DNA of 35,484 nucleotides from contig DLRL01000023.1 in the NCBI GenBank assembly GCA_002501085.1, positions 9,856 to 45,339 on the forward strand, in the 5' to 3' direction. Made by a program: the position numbers and the translations under genes. Under the pieces are notes generated by a model. It saw only the letters and a program-made list of their open reading frames with translations, made no database searches and had not been told where the DNA came from. The stretch comes from Gemmatimonadales bacterium UBA7889. GTDB taxonomy: Bacteria > Gemmatimonadota > Gemmatimonadetes > Longimicrobiales > Gaopeijiaceae. Shown here one piece after another: positions 8,046 to 16,015 of the stretch; positions within the stretch are counted from its first letter, which is position 1; every line of letters begins with the position of its first letter.

Positions 8046-8978
8046 ATGATTGGAGATAGGTGGACATTTCTGTTAGTCCGAGACGGGCTCAGCACTGTCA
8101 AGCAATACTCCCTGTCCTCACGCCTCCTTCGAATCCTAGTTGGAGGAGGGCTGGTAGTAGTTCTGATCCTAATTGGATACGCTGTCACAATTGGGGTTGA
8201 CGGGTACGCTCGATTACAATCAGCTCAACTGGATACTCGCAACACTGTCCTGCAGGACGAACTCCGGCAGTTTCAGACGCGCGTGGACCATCTTGAGTCG
8301 ACACTAAATCGTATTGCTCAGAATGACGCCCGTTTCCGCAGCATAGCCGGGCTAGAATCCATCGACTCTGAAGTGCTACAAGCTGGTGTAGGAGGACCGG
8401 GACTCGTTGGACCAGAAGCCCACTCACTCTGGACAATTGACCCATCCATTTCGGAAAACCTCTTCGAAGTGTCGTACGATCTAAACCAACTGGAACGCCG
8501 CGCCCGCTTGCTGTCTAGCAGTCTAGCGGAAGCCACAGATTCTGTGCTCGCTCATAGGGATTTGTTGGAATCGACTCCCTCCATTCTACCAACTCCAGGA
8601 TGGCTGAGTAGCAGCTACTCTGAATCCCGCATGCACCCTATCCACAACCGCCCACTTCCCCATCCTGGAGTAGACATTTCTGCTCCAAAGGGAACATCTA
8701 TTTATGCAGCAGCTAAGGGTCGGGTTATTAGAGCAGGTTGGGTCGTTGGATACGGACTCACGATTGAAATCGATCACGGCTTTGGATACGTAACACTTTA
8801 CGGTCACGCCTCAGAGCTGGTCGCTAGCCAGAACGAAGAAGTGCAGCGTGGTGATGTAATAGGAAGAGTGGGCAGTACTGGTATAGCAACTTCACCACAT
8901 CTGCACTACGAGGTCCGTGTTCAAGGTATAGCTCAAAATCCGGCTAACTTTATTCTCCCTGAATATGTACGGTATTAA
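8046..8978 (+). CDS. M23 (LytM/NlpD-type) peptidoglycan endopeptidase, membrane-anchored
   Basis: A 310-aa envelope protein. A single membrane segment at about residues 29-50 (LRILVGGGLVVVLILIGYAV) follows a basic N-terminus. A coiled-coil stretch (about 55-95) and a helical linker lead to a C-terminal M23 domain from about 195. Zinc-site residues are all visible: HPGVD (His206, Asp210), YGH (His254) and HLHYEV (His285, His287). An intact HxxxD/HxH set predicts active cleavage of peptidoglycan cross-bridges; many homologues also activate amidases through the coiled coil. It lies 73 bp after metG in the same direction and may be co-transcribed or have its own promoter. Periplasmic orientation is inferred. 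Confidence 0.92.
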   Translation: MIGDRWTFLLVRDGLSTVKQYSLSSRLLRILVGGGLVVVLILIGYAVTIGVDGYARLQSAQLDTRNTVLQDELRQFQTRVDHLESTLNRIAQNDARFRSIAGLESIDSEVLQAGVGGPGLVGPEAHSLWTIDPSISENLFEVSYDLNQLERRARLLSSSLAEATDSVLAHRDLLESTPSILPTPGWLSSSYSESRMHPIHNRPLPHPGVDISAPKGTSIYAAAKGRVIRAGWVVGYGLTIEIDHGFGYVTLYGHASELVASQNEEVQRGDVIGRVGSTGIATSPHLHYEVRVQGIAQNPANFILPEYVRY

Positions 8979-9194
8979 TGACCTTCAAGGATGACCACCC
9001 AATAACGCACCATGCTAAGCTTCCACTTTTCTCAGAGAGATTCTCTCAATTAGAATCCGAGGCTTATGCATTATACTGATAGGAAGTATTCGTAGAGTTA
9101 TGGTAAGACTGCCTTACCGGAAGCTTGATGCTATTTTTCAACGGATGTACCTTCGCTCTCTTCTGTTTCTAAACAAGACGCATGGAGTTTAAAT

Positions 9195-9977
9195 ATGAGG
9201 TGTAGGTTCCTCTTGCTCAGCTTGAGCTTGCTGATAACAGCCTCCGCATGTGGACCGGCTGAGGTCGTGGTGACCATGGAGATTGATGTAGCCAATCCGG
9301 ATGGGGAAGGAATGGTGACACGACCTCTTTCAGATATTGAGGTACAGCTCCTACCCTACGATAGAGATGCTGTCTTCGATTCCATGTCCAACGCGTTCAA
9401 CACACCAGAACCTCCCATTCCTGAAGAACTCATCACAGAACGAGGACGGGTTCAAGAAGCACAGCAGGAATGGCAGAATAACCAGAACCGCTGGAACTTG
9501 ATCCGAGACACACTCCAGAAATTGACTACGGCCTTAGAGCAGTATAACCGCGGGGAAGCAACCTACGTTGTGCTATTCAGGGAGTGGAATGATTTCGATG
9601 GAGAGCTTGGCAATGTAGAACGCCAGATGAATCGGTCGTTCGAAAACTTTACCAGCTTACAAGAAGGCACAATCGAGGCCTCTAACACCATTCGAATGAT
9701 GCGGGACAATTGGGGTGACGAGGCCTTCGCTGGAGCAGGTGAAGTCTTTCTAGCAAAGCTCCGGGCCTCTGGTCTGGATGCGGTAGCAGACACTACAGAT
9801 GCTTCTGGTATCGCTAGACAAAATCTACAGGTTAAGCCTGGCCAATACTGGATCCATGCTCGGTACGAGCTCACTTATACAGAACTCTACTGGAACATCC
9901 CAATCGAAGTTATTCGAGGGGATCCTGCTCAAGTGTCTCTTTCCCGTGCTAACGCCGAGGAGCGGATTAAGCTGTAA
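9195..9977 (+). CDS. Lipoprotein with coiled-coil insert in a beta-sandwich-like domain, function unknown
   Basis: A 260-aa protein I cannot assign to a function. The N-terminus is a signal sequence ending at Cys19 (LLITASAC-G), which reads as a permissive lipobox (Ala at -3). After it, VVVTMEIDVANPD and the segment PLSDIEVQLLPYDRDAVFDSM look like beta strands. A long charged, Glu/Gln/Arg-rich helical stretch at about 78-185 is likely a coiled coil. The C-terminus (about 198-250: TTDASGIARQNLQVKPGQYWIHARYELTY, split here by nothing but loops) has the D..G....L..G.Y pattern of carboxypeptidase-regulatory/Cna-B-like sandwiches. A helical arm inserted into such a fold is my inference. It is followed at once by a strong terminator. 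Expected at the inner leaflet of the outer membrane or in the periplasm. Confidence 0.75.
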   Translation: MRCRFLLLSLSLLITASACGPAEVVVTMEIDVANPDGEGMVTRPLSDIEVQLLPYDRDAVFDSMSNAFNTPEPPIPEELITERGRVQEAQQEWQNNQNRWNLIRDTLQKLTTALEQYNRGEATYVVLFREWNDFDGELGNVERQMNRSFENFTSLQEGTIEASNTIRMMRDNWGDEAFAGAGEVFLAKLRASGLDAVADTTDASGIARQNLQVKPGQYWIHARYELTYTELYWNIPIEVIRGDPAQVSLSRANAEERIKL

Positions 9978-10014
9978 ACGCTCATTGGTGACTGCACCCG
10001 TAGACTGCGATTAG

Positions 10015-10055
10015 GCCGCCCGGGCACGAACAAGTGCCTGGGCGGCTTCCTTTTA
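10015..10055 (+). terminator. Strong rho-independent terminator after the lipoprotein gene
   Basis: A 13-bp GC-rich stem, GCCGCCCGGGCAC (10015-10027) with GTGCCTGGGCGGC (10034-10046), has one G-U pair and a 6-nt loop GAACAA. It is followed by the pyrimidine/T tail TTCCTTTTAT. It lies 38 bp after the lipoprotein stop and only about 30 bp before the fadJ start. Confidence 0.87.
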
Positions 10056-10083
10056 TGAGTCTCGGGAGCGATTGTGTTGCCCC

Positions 10084-12255
10084 ATGACCAGCACTAGCGG
10101 CGCAAACCCCATCTTTCAGGTCGATGCGGACTCTATCGGTTGGATCACATTTGATGATCCAAAGCGCAAGCTGAATGTGCTTTCTGAAGACGTTATGCGT
10201 GACCTCGCTGAAGCACTGAATCAGGCACACGCGGCAGAACGCGAAGGTCTTATCCAGGCATTAGTGATCCAGAGCGGCAAAATACGCTCTTTCATTGCAG
10301 GAGCAGACGTACATGAGATTACCAAGCTCAAGGATCCATTAGAGGCAGAGCAGAAAATTCAACTTGGTCAAGCAATATACGGGGAGCTGGAGAGCCTGTC
10401 GGTCCCAACCATTGCGGCAATCCATGGCACCTGCCTCGGCGGGGGCACTGAAATCGCATTGGCATGCCAGCACCGAGTCCTTTCGGATTCAAAGACCACG
10501 AAAATAGGACTACCAGAGGTCACTCTTGGGATATTGCCCGCGTTGGGTGGTACGACTCGCTTACCACGGCTGGTCGGGCTACAAGCATCGCTCGAACTTC
10601 TGCTCACTGGGAAACAGATCGACTCGCGGAAAGCCCAAACAATTGGCTTCGCCCAAGAAATTTTTCCTGAAGCCCTCTTTGGGCGAATGGTCCGAGATTT
10701 CGCTCTTGATGCTGTTGAACTTCAACCAAGAACATCAAGACGAAAAAAGAAGTTCCTTAGCCGAATACTGGATGATACTCTGCTCGGTCGTAAAATCGTG
10801 CTCAGCATGGCTAGAAAGAGAGTCACGACCCAAACCGGTGGGCATTTCCCCGCGCCACTCCGGATTCTTGACATCCTAGATAAGCATCTGGGTGGAAGCA
10901 TCTCACATAGCCTCGCAGCTGAAGCACGCCTAGGCGCCGAACTTATCGTCTCTTCGGTAAGCAAGAACCTCCTACATGTCTTCCATACGAGAGAAGCCGC
11001 CCGAAAAGGCAATGGTGCAGATGCTAAAGAGACTGATTCTAGTACAGTTCACGTCCTAGGTGTACTTGGAGCAGGTATCATGGGTGGTGGTATAAGCCAA
11101 CTCGCCGCGTACAATGGCGTACGTGTGTATATGAAAGACATCCATCACAAGGCAATCACTAGTGGATTGCACCATGCTCAAGCTCTGTTTCACAAGGCTA
11201 CTCAGCGTAAGAAGCTATCTAGAAGGCAGGCCAGCCAGCTCATGGAATTGATCGATGGAGGACTTGAATACTACGGGATCTCAAGTGCTCATGTGATCAT
11301 TGAAGCGGTTGCAGAACAGATGGATGTCAAGAAGTTAGTCCTCCGGGAAACAGAAGAATTTGTGCGCGACGATTGCATCATCACTACGAATACCTCCTCC
11401 CTATCAGTAGACAAGTTATCTGAAGCACTAAGCCAGCCAGACCGTTTCTGCGGGATGCATTTCTTCAATCCTGTGCACCGAATGCCGCTCGTCGAAATCG
11501 TGAGAGGACGGGATTCAAGCGAGGAAACAATCGCATCGGTCTACGCCTTCGCACTGCAGCTAGGCAAGGTGCCAGTCGTGGTGGATAATGGCCCTGGATT
11601 TCTCGTTAATCGTGTTCTGGGACCCTATTTAAATGAGGCAGGATTCCTACTCGAGGATGGAGCAAGCATCCAGCAAATTGACACTGCTGCCAGAGAATTT
11701 GGCATGCCGGTAGGCCCATTAAGACTTATCGATGAAATCGGGTTTGATATCTCTTCGCATGCGGGAGCATCGCTCCATAAGGCTTTTGGAGAGCGGCTCA
11801 ATCCCTCACTTGCTCTTGTAGCACTCTCTGGAACAGACCGATTGGGCAAGAAGGGTGGGCAAGGCTTCTATCAATATGAGAGGGGGGGCAAAAACAATCC
11901 TGACGAATCTATTTATGGTGAGCTACAAATACCGGTGCCGGCTGAGCCCCAGAAGTTCTCAGATCAAGAAGTCCGTGCACGTCTAGTTCTGCAGATGATC
12001 AATGAGTCCGCTCATGCACTACAAGACGGTATCGTACAAAGAGCGGATCAAGTTGATCTAGCGTTAATCATGGGTACCGGGTTCCCGCCGTTCCGAGGCG
12101 GTCTACTCAGATTCGCTGATACTCTGCACCCTCGTAGTATTCTCTACCATATCCGGAAGCTTGAAGAGGTGTACGGGACCCGGTTCACTCCTGCACCCCT
12201 CTTGATTGACCTTGCTGATCGTGACCGAACGTTTTACCAGGCGTTCGGAGCATGA
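10084..12255 (+). CDS. fadJ: FadJ-like bifunctional enoyl-CoA hydratase / 3-hydroxyacyl-CoA dehydrogenase
   Basis: The alpha-subunit-type multifunctional enzyme of beta-oxidation: it hydrates trans-2-enoyl-CoA and then oxidises the L-3-hydroxyacyl-CoA with NAD+. About 723 aa from the ATG. Residues 1 to about 190 form a crotonase domain with SFIAGADVHEI (oxyanion hole) and the catalytic glutamates Glu123 (GGGTEIALA) and Glu145 (GLPEVTLG). The 22-residue spacing matches E. coli FadJ rather than FadB. The dehydrogenase NAD motif GVLGAGIMGGG lies near 325, with HFFNPVHRMPLVEIV holding the catalytic His and DNGPGFLVNRVLGPYLNEA after it. A TTG at 10072 in the same frame, closer to GGGAG at 10064-10068, is an alternative start. 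No thiolase (fadI) is adjacent. The stop overlaps the next gene by ATGA. Confidence 0.94.
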   Translation: MTSTSGANPIFQVDADSIGWITFDDPKRKLNVLSEDVMRDLAEALNQAHAAEREGLIQALVIQSGKIRSFIAGADVHEITKLKDPLEAEQKIQLGQAIYGELESLSVPTIAAIHGTCLGGGTEIALACQHRVLSDSKTTKIGLPEVTLGILPALGGTTRLPRLVGLQASLELLLTGKQIDSRKAQTIGFAQEIFPEALFGRMVRDFALDAVELQPRTSRRKKKFLSRILDDTLLGRKIVLSMARKRVTTQTGGHFPAPLRILDILDKHLGGSISHSLAAEARLGAELIVSSVSKNLLHVFHTREAARKGNGADAKETDSSTVHVLGVLGAGIMGGGISQLAAYNGVRVYMKDIHHKAITSGLHHAQALFHKATQRKKLSRRQASQLMELIDGGLEYYGISSAHVIIEAVAEQMDVKKLVLRETEEFVRDDCIITTNTSSLSVDKLSEALSQPDRFCGMHFFNPVHRMPLVEIVRGRDSSEETIASVYAFALQLGKVPVVVDNGPGFLVNRVLGPYLNEAGFLLEDGASIQQIDTAAREFGMPVGPLRLIDEIGFDISSHAGASLHKAFGERLNPSLALVALSGTDRLGKKGGQGFYQYERGGKNNPDESIYGELQIPVPAEPQKFSDQEVRARLVLQMINESAHALQDGIVQRADQVDLALIMGTGFPPFRGGLLRFADTLHPRSILYHIRKLEEVYGTRFTPAPLLIDLADRDRTFYQAFGA

Positions 12256-12845
12256 TCGCGGGAATAGTTCCATGCGCTGGCACATCAAAACGAATGGGCG
12301 AACCCAAGGCACTGATGGAGGTCGCGGGAAAAACATTTGTACAGAGGGCTGTCGATACACTTTCTTTGGGGGGATGTGCTCCAGTGATGGTCGTTGTCCC
12401 AAATGACCCTGACATAGAAAGCGCCGCTCACAGCACTCATGCCCATGTTTTGGTTAACCACGATCCTGGAGAAGGCCCTATCACATCGCTTAGGCTCGCA
12501 CTCCGCGAGCTGACCTCACAACTTGACGGCATAATTTATCTGCCCGTTGATCATCCTCTGGTTCAAGTTGACACCATTCAGCAGTTAGTAGCTGTCGCTA
12601 AAGAATCTTCGGCACCATTAGTCATCCCCACATATTTAGGAAATAGAGGTCATCCAAGCTTTTTTCGAGCTGATCTGTTTACTGAACTCAACGACCCTAC
12701 TCTTGATGGTGGGGCGCGCACTGTTGTGCACCGGCATCTCTCTGAGGCAACTCTAATTCCCGTAAATGATTCCGGAGTTTTAGCCGACATCGACACACCC
12801 GAGTCATATGAACGTGCACTGCAGCAAGCTAATGAATTACCATGA
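12252..12845 (+). CDS. MocA/MobA-like molybdenum cofactor nucleotidyltransferase
   Basis: A 197-aa NTP-transferase of the MobA-like fold. The N-terminal nucleotide-binding loop reads CAGTSKRMGEPKAL (residues 8-21), and LPVDHPLV carries the metal-binding Asp. RGHPSFF and the closing ADIDTPESYE are characteristic of the CTP-preferring MocA branch, which attaches CMP to molybdopterin for xanthine-dehydrogenase-family enzymes. The immediate downstream presence of two XdhC-family genes strengthens that reading over a sugar-phosphate nucleotidyltransferase. It overlaps fadJ (ATGA at 12252) and the next gene (ATGA at 12842). Confidence 0.85.
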   Translation: MIAGIVPCAGTSKRMGEPKALMEVAGKTFVQRAVDTLSLGGCAPVMVVVPNDPDIESAAHSTHAHVLVNHDPGEGPITSLRLALRELTSQLDGIIYLPVDHPLVQVDTIQQLVAVAKESSAPLVIPTYLGNRGHPSFFRADLFTELNDPTLDGGARTVVHRHLSEATLIPVNDSGVLADIDTPESYERALQQANELP

Positions 12846-13669
12846 CATCCCTTCACCCAGCAGAAGCAGCAAGACTCCTGGTAGAGACCCCAGAACGAGG
12901 TGGCAGTGTCGTTGTGGCAACCGTTGTTGGCGACAACCAGTGCACCGGAAACCGTATCGCTTTGATTGTCATTGAGAGCGAGGAACCAGAGTTACAAGGC
13001 TCACTCAGCCTTAAATCAGGAACCGATTCAGTGATTCAATTAATGAAGGATATATTGGAGAATCCCCGCGCCTCCGATGGGCTTCATGAACTGACTATCG
13101 CTGATCATCTGTCGGAGGTTTATATCGAAATTCGACGCCCTGTTCAGGAACTTGTCGTCGTCGGTGCGGGACATATCGCTCAGCCCCTCGCCCACCTAGG
13201 TGCCCTGCTGGGCTTCCAAGTTATCGTTATCGACGATCGCCCAGAGTTCGCTACTCGGGAACGCTTTCCAAGTGCCGAAAAGGTGATCCGAGCAGATTTC
13301 TCAGACCCATTCCGCGAGACACCGCTCCACACGCGCTCTCATGTCTTACTGGTAACCCGTGGCCACAAGTACGACTACGCGTGCCTTATCAGAGCACTGC
13401 GAATGGATCCACCACCTGCTTATATCGGTATGATCGGGAGCAGGCGAAGAGTGCGTGCGACATACGTCCAGCTCCTCGAAGAGGGCATGGCACATGCACT
13501 GTTAGACCGCATACACGCTCCCGTAGGCCTTGATATCGGTGCTGAGACCCCTGAGGAGATCGCGGTAGCGGTAGCAGCAGAACTCATTATGGTAAGACGC
13601 GGAGGGACTGGGGCTTCACTAAAGGGTGTCGAGCGCATCGTGGAAAGATTTTTCAAGGAAGATAAATGA
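12842..13669 (+). CDS. XdhC-family molybdoenzyme maturation factor with Rossmann domain
   Basis: A 275-aa XdhC-type protein. Family members bind molybdenum cofactor, help its sulfuration and insert it into xanthine dehydrogenase-type hydroxylases. The C-terminal two thirds form the XdhC Rossmann domain: VVVGAGHIAQPLAHLG (about 105-120), VIDDRPEFATRERFP, VTRGHKYD, YIGMIGSRRRV and the HAPVGLDIGAETPEEIAVAVAAELI block are all present. The N-terminal roughly 95 residues (SVVVATVVGDNQCTGNRIAL) look like a degenerate XdhC/CoxI domain without the GSTPR and GGGC motifs. Those motifs are instead present in the next gene. The coding region is flanked by ATGA overlaps on both sides. Confidence 0.88.
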   Translation: MTSLHPAEAARLLVETPERGGSVVVATVVGDNQCTGNRIALIVIESEEPELQGSLSLKSGTDSVIQLMKDILENPRASDGLHELTIADHLSEVYIEIRRPVQELVVVGAGHIAQPLAHLGALLGFQVIVIDDRPEFATRERFPSAEKVIRADFSDPFRETPLHTRSHVLLVTRGHKYDYACLIRALRMDPPPAYIGMIGSRRRVRATYVQLLEEGMAHALLDRIHAPVGLDIGAETPEEIAVAVAAELIMVRRGGTGASLKGVERIVERFFKEDK

Positions 13670-14004
13670 CTCATGACGATGATCGTTCACTGACCCAAGC
13701 CCTAGAGGCTGCCCGAGAGGCTGGACGCCGTTGTGCAATGGCAACGATTGTCGCTACAAAAGGCTCAACTCCTCGTAAGGTAGGAGCTAGGATGATTGTG
13801 GACCCTGATACGGGCCTCGTAGGCACGGTCGGGGGCGGTTGTGGGGAAGCAGAAGTTATCGAAGCAGCCTACAGGGTGATCGAGACCGGAAAAGCTCAAC
13901 GAGTAAATGTAGATCTGACAGACGACCTGGTATCATGGAGCCCAGCCGTGTGTGGTGGCGTCATGGATATCTTTGTCGAACCTGTTTCCCCGGGACCTTC
14001 TTGA
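13666..14004 (+). CDS. XdhC/CoxI N-terminal-domain protein, stand-alone
   Basis: A 112-aa protein made of only the XdhC_CoxI domain. The diagnostic blocks are intact: KGSTPRKVGARM (residues 32-43), GTVGGGCGEAEVIEAA (53-68) and CGGVMDIFVEP (from Cys96). No Rossmann domain follows; the frame ends naturally in SPGPS and the next gene starts in another frame. It complements the preceding XdhC-like protein, whose equivalent domain is degenerate, so the two probably act together. Coupled by ATGA upstream and TTGA downstream. Confidence 0.85.
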   Translation: MTHDDDRSLTQALEAAREAGRRCAMATIVATKGSTPRKVGARMIVDPDTGLVGTVGGGCGEAEVIEAAYRVIETGKAQRVNVDLTDDLVSWSPAVCGGVMDIFVEPVSPGPS

Positions 14005-14534
14005 CTGGTAGTTCCCACGTCCGCATCCACTACCGCAGACCTCCAGATAGGGAAGAAGTATTTCATCAGAGGCTCGTGCTAGAGCGTCAGGAGGTTATCG
14101 TCACGCTCGCTGAGGCGATCAACCTCGATATTCCAATGATTATAGAGGGGCAAGTCGTCCTAGAGCCTGGTTCCGCAGTAGTTTGGTTTACATTCCCGGG
14201 GGCTTGGCACGACATCGGAAGTTTTCACCGTGAGGACGGAACATTCACGGGCTTCTACGCCAACGTGATTACGCCGCCGAGGATTGAGGAACATGTCTGG
14301 TACACGACCGACCTGTACCTGGATGTGTGGATGACTCCGAACGGCACTGTGAAGCTTCTCGATGAAGATGAATTCGAGGAAGCAATCAGTCACAAGCTAA
14401 TCGACCACCCGACTGCGAACCGTGCTCGTGAGGAGGCAGGCCGCCTAATGGATGAAGCTAGGCGAGGTGTTTGGCCGCCTCCAATTGTCAGAGAGTGGAC
14501 ACTAGAGCAGGCCCGAGCAATTGCCATCGTCTGA
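14001..14534 (+). CDS. DUF402 / FomD-like protein
   Basis: A 177-aa cytosolic protein of the DUF402 (FomD-like barrel) family, whose characterised members hydrolyse nucleoside diphosphates or CMP-phosphonate esters. The family core is visible as VVWFTFPGAWHDIGSFHREDGTFTGFYANVI followed by TTDLYLDVWMTPNGTVKLLDEDEFEEA, with the acidic DxxLDE-type metal site. I place the start at TTG 14001, which overlaps the stop of the previous gene (TTGA 14001-14004) in the same way as the rest of this run. The frame is open further upstream to 13839, but that part is antihomologous shadow of the XdhC-like gene. The gene ends 10 bp from a convergent small gene. Confidence 0.8.
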   Translation: MTGSSHVRIHYRRPPDREEVFHQRLVLERQEVIVTLAEAINLDIPMIIEGQVVLEPGSAVVWFTFPGAWHDIGSFHREDGTFTGFYANVITPPRIEEHVWYTTDLYLDVWMTPNGTVKLLDEDEFEEAISHKLIDHPTANRAREEAGRLMDEARRGVWPPPIVREWTLEQARAIAIV

Positions 14535-14544
14535 AAAGCATCAG

Positions 14545-14739
14545 CTATTCGGTTTGGTAGGCAGCACAGAGTCGAGTGATATCCAAGTACAGCTGTTGCA
14601 GAACTGTAGGTTCTTCACGCAAGCAGTCGATCAACCGAGGGTACTGCTCTATTAGCTCAGTCGAAATCTCTATGTCTTCGTGATGGTATAAACCATTGTC
14701 GACAAAGAGCAGACGGACCTTGGTCTTATTCTTACTCAT
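14545..14739 (-). CDS. Small protein of 64 aa, function unknown, last gene of the DsbA-VKOR unit
   Basis: Reads MSKNKTKVRLLFVDNGLYH and continues with an acidic helical C-terminus containing two Cys (about residues 41 and 58). I do not recognise the family. It is likely real: the ATG at 14739 has a strong GGAGGG Shine-Dalgarno with a 5-nt spacer, and it overlaps the VKOR stop by 4 nt (ATGA). It has no signal peptide or membrane segment, so it is probably cytosolic. The same frame stays open upstream to 14832 inside the VKOR gene, but that extension is shadow. Confidence 0.65.
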   Translation of the reverse strand: MSKNKTKVRLLFVDNGLYHHEDIEISTELIEQYPRLIDCLREEPTVLQQLYLDITRLCAAYQTE

Positions 14740-15206
14740 GAGACCCTCCGAAGGAACCGCGGCACTTCCGGCAATGCAGCTAAGAAGATCAACAGCATGA
14801 CAATGGCTGAGATAACACAGTATTGACACCACGCCTCAATCACGAATGCCTCTAAATACGTCAGGTAAGCTGAAAACGTGACGCCCCCCAGGGATCCACT
14901 GAACAAGAAAGCACCAATGAAAGGAGAACCCCGGTTACCAGGTTGCACCCCTAGATAGGCTAGACAAAGTAAAGTCAGATAGCCTGCGACACCGATCGCA
15001 GATACGGGTATTGGTCCAACTTTGGCATATACACTCGACTGGACAGTCCCGCAGTCCCCTACACCGCAAACGATCGGGCCAGTCAATCCCACATTATGCG
15101 CCATGAGATAAAGGGCAACGAACAATCCGACCATAGCCAAGACCGCAATCACCATGCGATTCAAGGGTGGGGGAGAAGCATCCAGGACGGTAGCATCTTC
15201 GCTCAC
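14736..15206 (-). CDS. Vitamin K epoxide reductase (VKOR) family membrane protein
   Basis: A 156-aa membrane protein with four to five hydrophobic segments. Bacterial VKOR homologues re-oxidise DsbA-like thioredoxins and pass electrons to quinone, replacing DsbB. The loop cysteine pair is Cys47 and Cys52 (CGVGDC), followed by TVQSSVYAKVGPIPVSAIGVAGY, the conserved VKOR region with its Ser. The active-site CxxC is Cys127-Gln-Tyr-Cys130. The GTG start at 15206 is preceded by AAGGAGG with a 6-nt spacer. The gene follows the DsbA-like gene by 33 bp on the same strand, which fits a functional pair. Confidence 0.92.
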   Translation of the reverse strand: MSEDATVLDASPPPLNRMVIAVLAMVGLFVALYLMAHNVGLTGPIVCGVGDCGTVQSSVYAKVGPIPVSAIGVAGYLTLLCLAYLGVQPGNRGSPFIGAFLFSGSLGGVTFSAYLTYLEAFVIEAWCQYCVISAIVMLLIFLAALPEVPRFLRRVS

Positions 15207-15239
15207 CCCGTGCCTCCTTAGTCTCCTCTAGTCCCTAGA

Positions 15240-15995
15240 TCAGTTACCAGCTGTCTCTAGGTCTTCCAGGGCCGACTCAATTGCCGCTTCTATCGACTGG
15301 AAGTCATTACGCATTATGGGCCTCAACCCCTGTCCCTTAACATTAAGGAAGATTGTCGGAGTTCCGCTTACACCCGCTTCTTGGCCCAAGCTCATGTTTG
15401 CAGTCACCACGTCCGCGTACTTGTCACTCTTCACGCACCCCTCAAACGTATCCTGGTCCAACCCTAATCCTTGAGCATAACCGAGAAAAGCGCCAACTGC
15501 GCTCTGCCTGCCTGACCAACTCGACTGGTTCCTAAAGAGCTCTTGATGATACTCCCAATAAAGGCCTTGATCACCTGCACAGCGTGCAGCACGGGCTGCG
15601 AGGAAGGCGTGGGGATGCATATTTGTTAGCGGAAAGTCAAAAAACTGGAAATAAGCCCGCCCTGTCTGCACCAACGCAAGGTCAATCTGAGGTTTAACTG
15701 CGAGGGCGAAGCCACCACAGCCAGGACACTGATAGTCCCCAAACTCAATGATCCCTATGGTGCCTGTTGGATCTCCTGAAGTGATCCCCTGAGCCAGCTG
15801 TCTGTATAGGGCTTGATCCTCCAGATCTAGCTCGAGCAATGGTCCGGTCGCTGGGGTTCCAAGAACACTCCCTCGCACGCTCCAGAACAACCACCCGGCT
15901 CCAATCAGGGCAACGACCCCAAGGATCACACCAAATTTAGTCATGTCGGAGCCACCCTTACCTCGGCTCCCTCTCTTTTTTTCGCCTCTAGACAC
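15240..15995 (-). CDS. DsbA-like thiol:disulfide oxidoreductase, membrane-anchored
   Basis: A 251-aa thioredoxin-fold protein (Thioredoxin_4/DsbA group). A short basic N-terminus and one membrane anchor (about 20-38, FGVILGVVALIGAGWLFWSV) place the domain in the periplasm. The active site is Cys90-Pro-Gly-Cys93 in IEFGDYQCPGC. The cis-Pro loop is GVSGTPTIF near 215. Two further Cys (in AARCAGD and FEGCVK) can form the structural disulfide seen in related proteins. It should introduce disulfides into exported proteins and be recycled by the downstream VKOR. The start is GTG 15995 with GGGAG six bases before it; an in-frame ATG at 15944 has a poorer site. Confidence 0.9.
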   Translation of the reverse strand: MSRGEKKRGSRGKGGSDMTKFGVILGVVALIGAGWLFWSVRGSVLGTPATGPLLELDLEDQALYRQLAQGITSGDPTGTIGIIEFGDYQCPGCGGFALAVKPQIDLALVQTGRAYFQFFDFPLTNMHPHAFLAARAARCAGDQGLYWEYHQELFRNQSSWSGRQSAVGAFLGYAQGLGLDQDTFEGCVKSDKYADVVTANMSLGQEAGVSGTPTIFLNVKGQGLRPIMRNDFQSIEAAIESALEDLETAGN

Positions 15996-16015
15996 CTTTG
16001 ACTCCCGCGTTGATC

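Noticed and set aside
9102..9118. GGTAAG/CTTACC hairpin after the M23 peptidase as a terminator
   Set aside because: Stem is 6 bp and the nearest T-run is about 15 bp away; not convincing.
13839..14000. Upstream extension of the DUF402 frame
   Set aside because: It lies in a second frame within the XdhC-like gene, is low in family similarity, and the TTGA overlap at 14001 gives a natural start.
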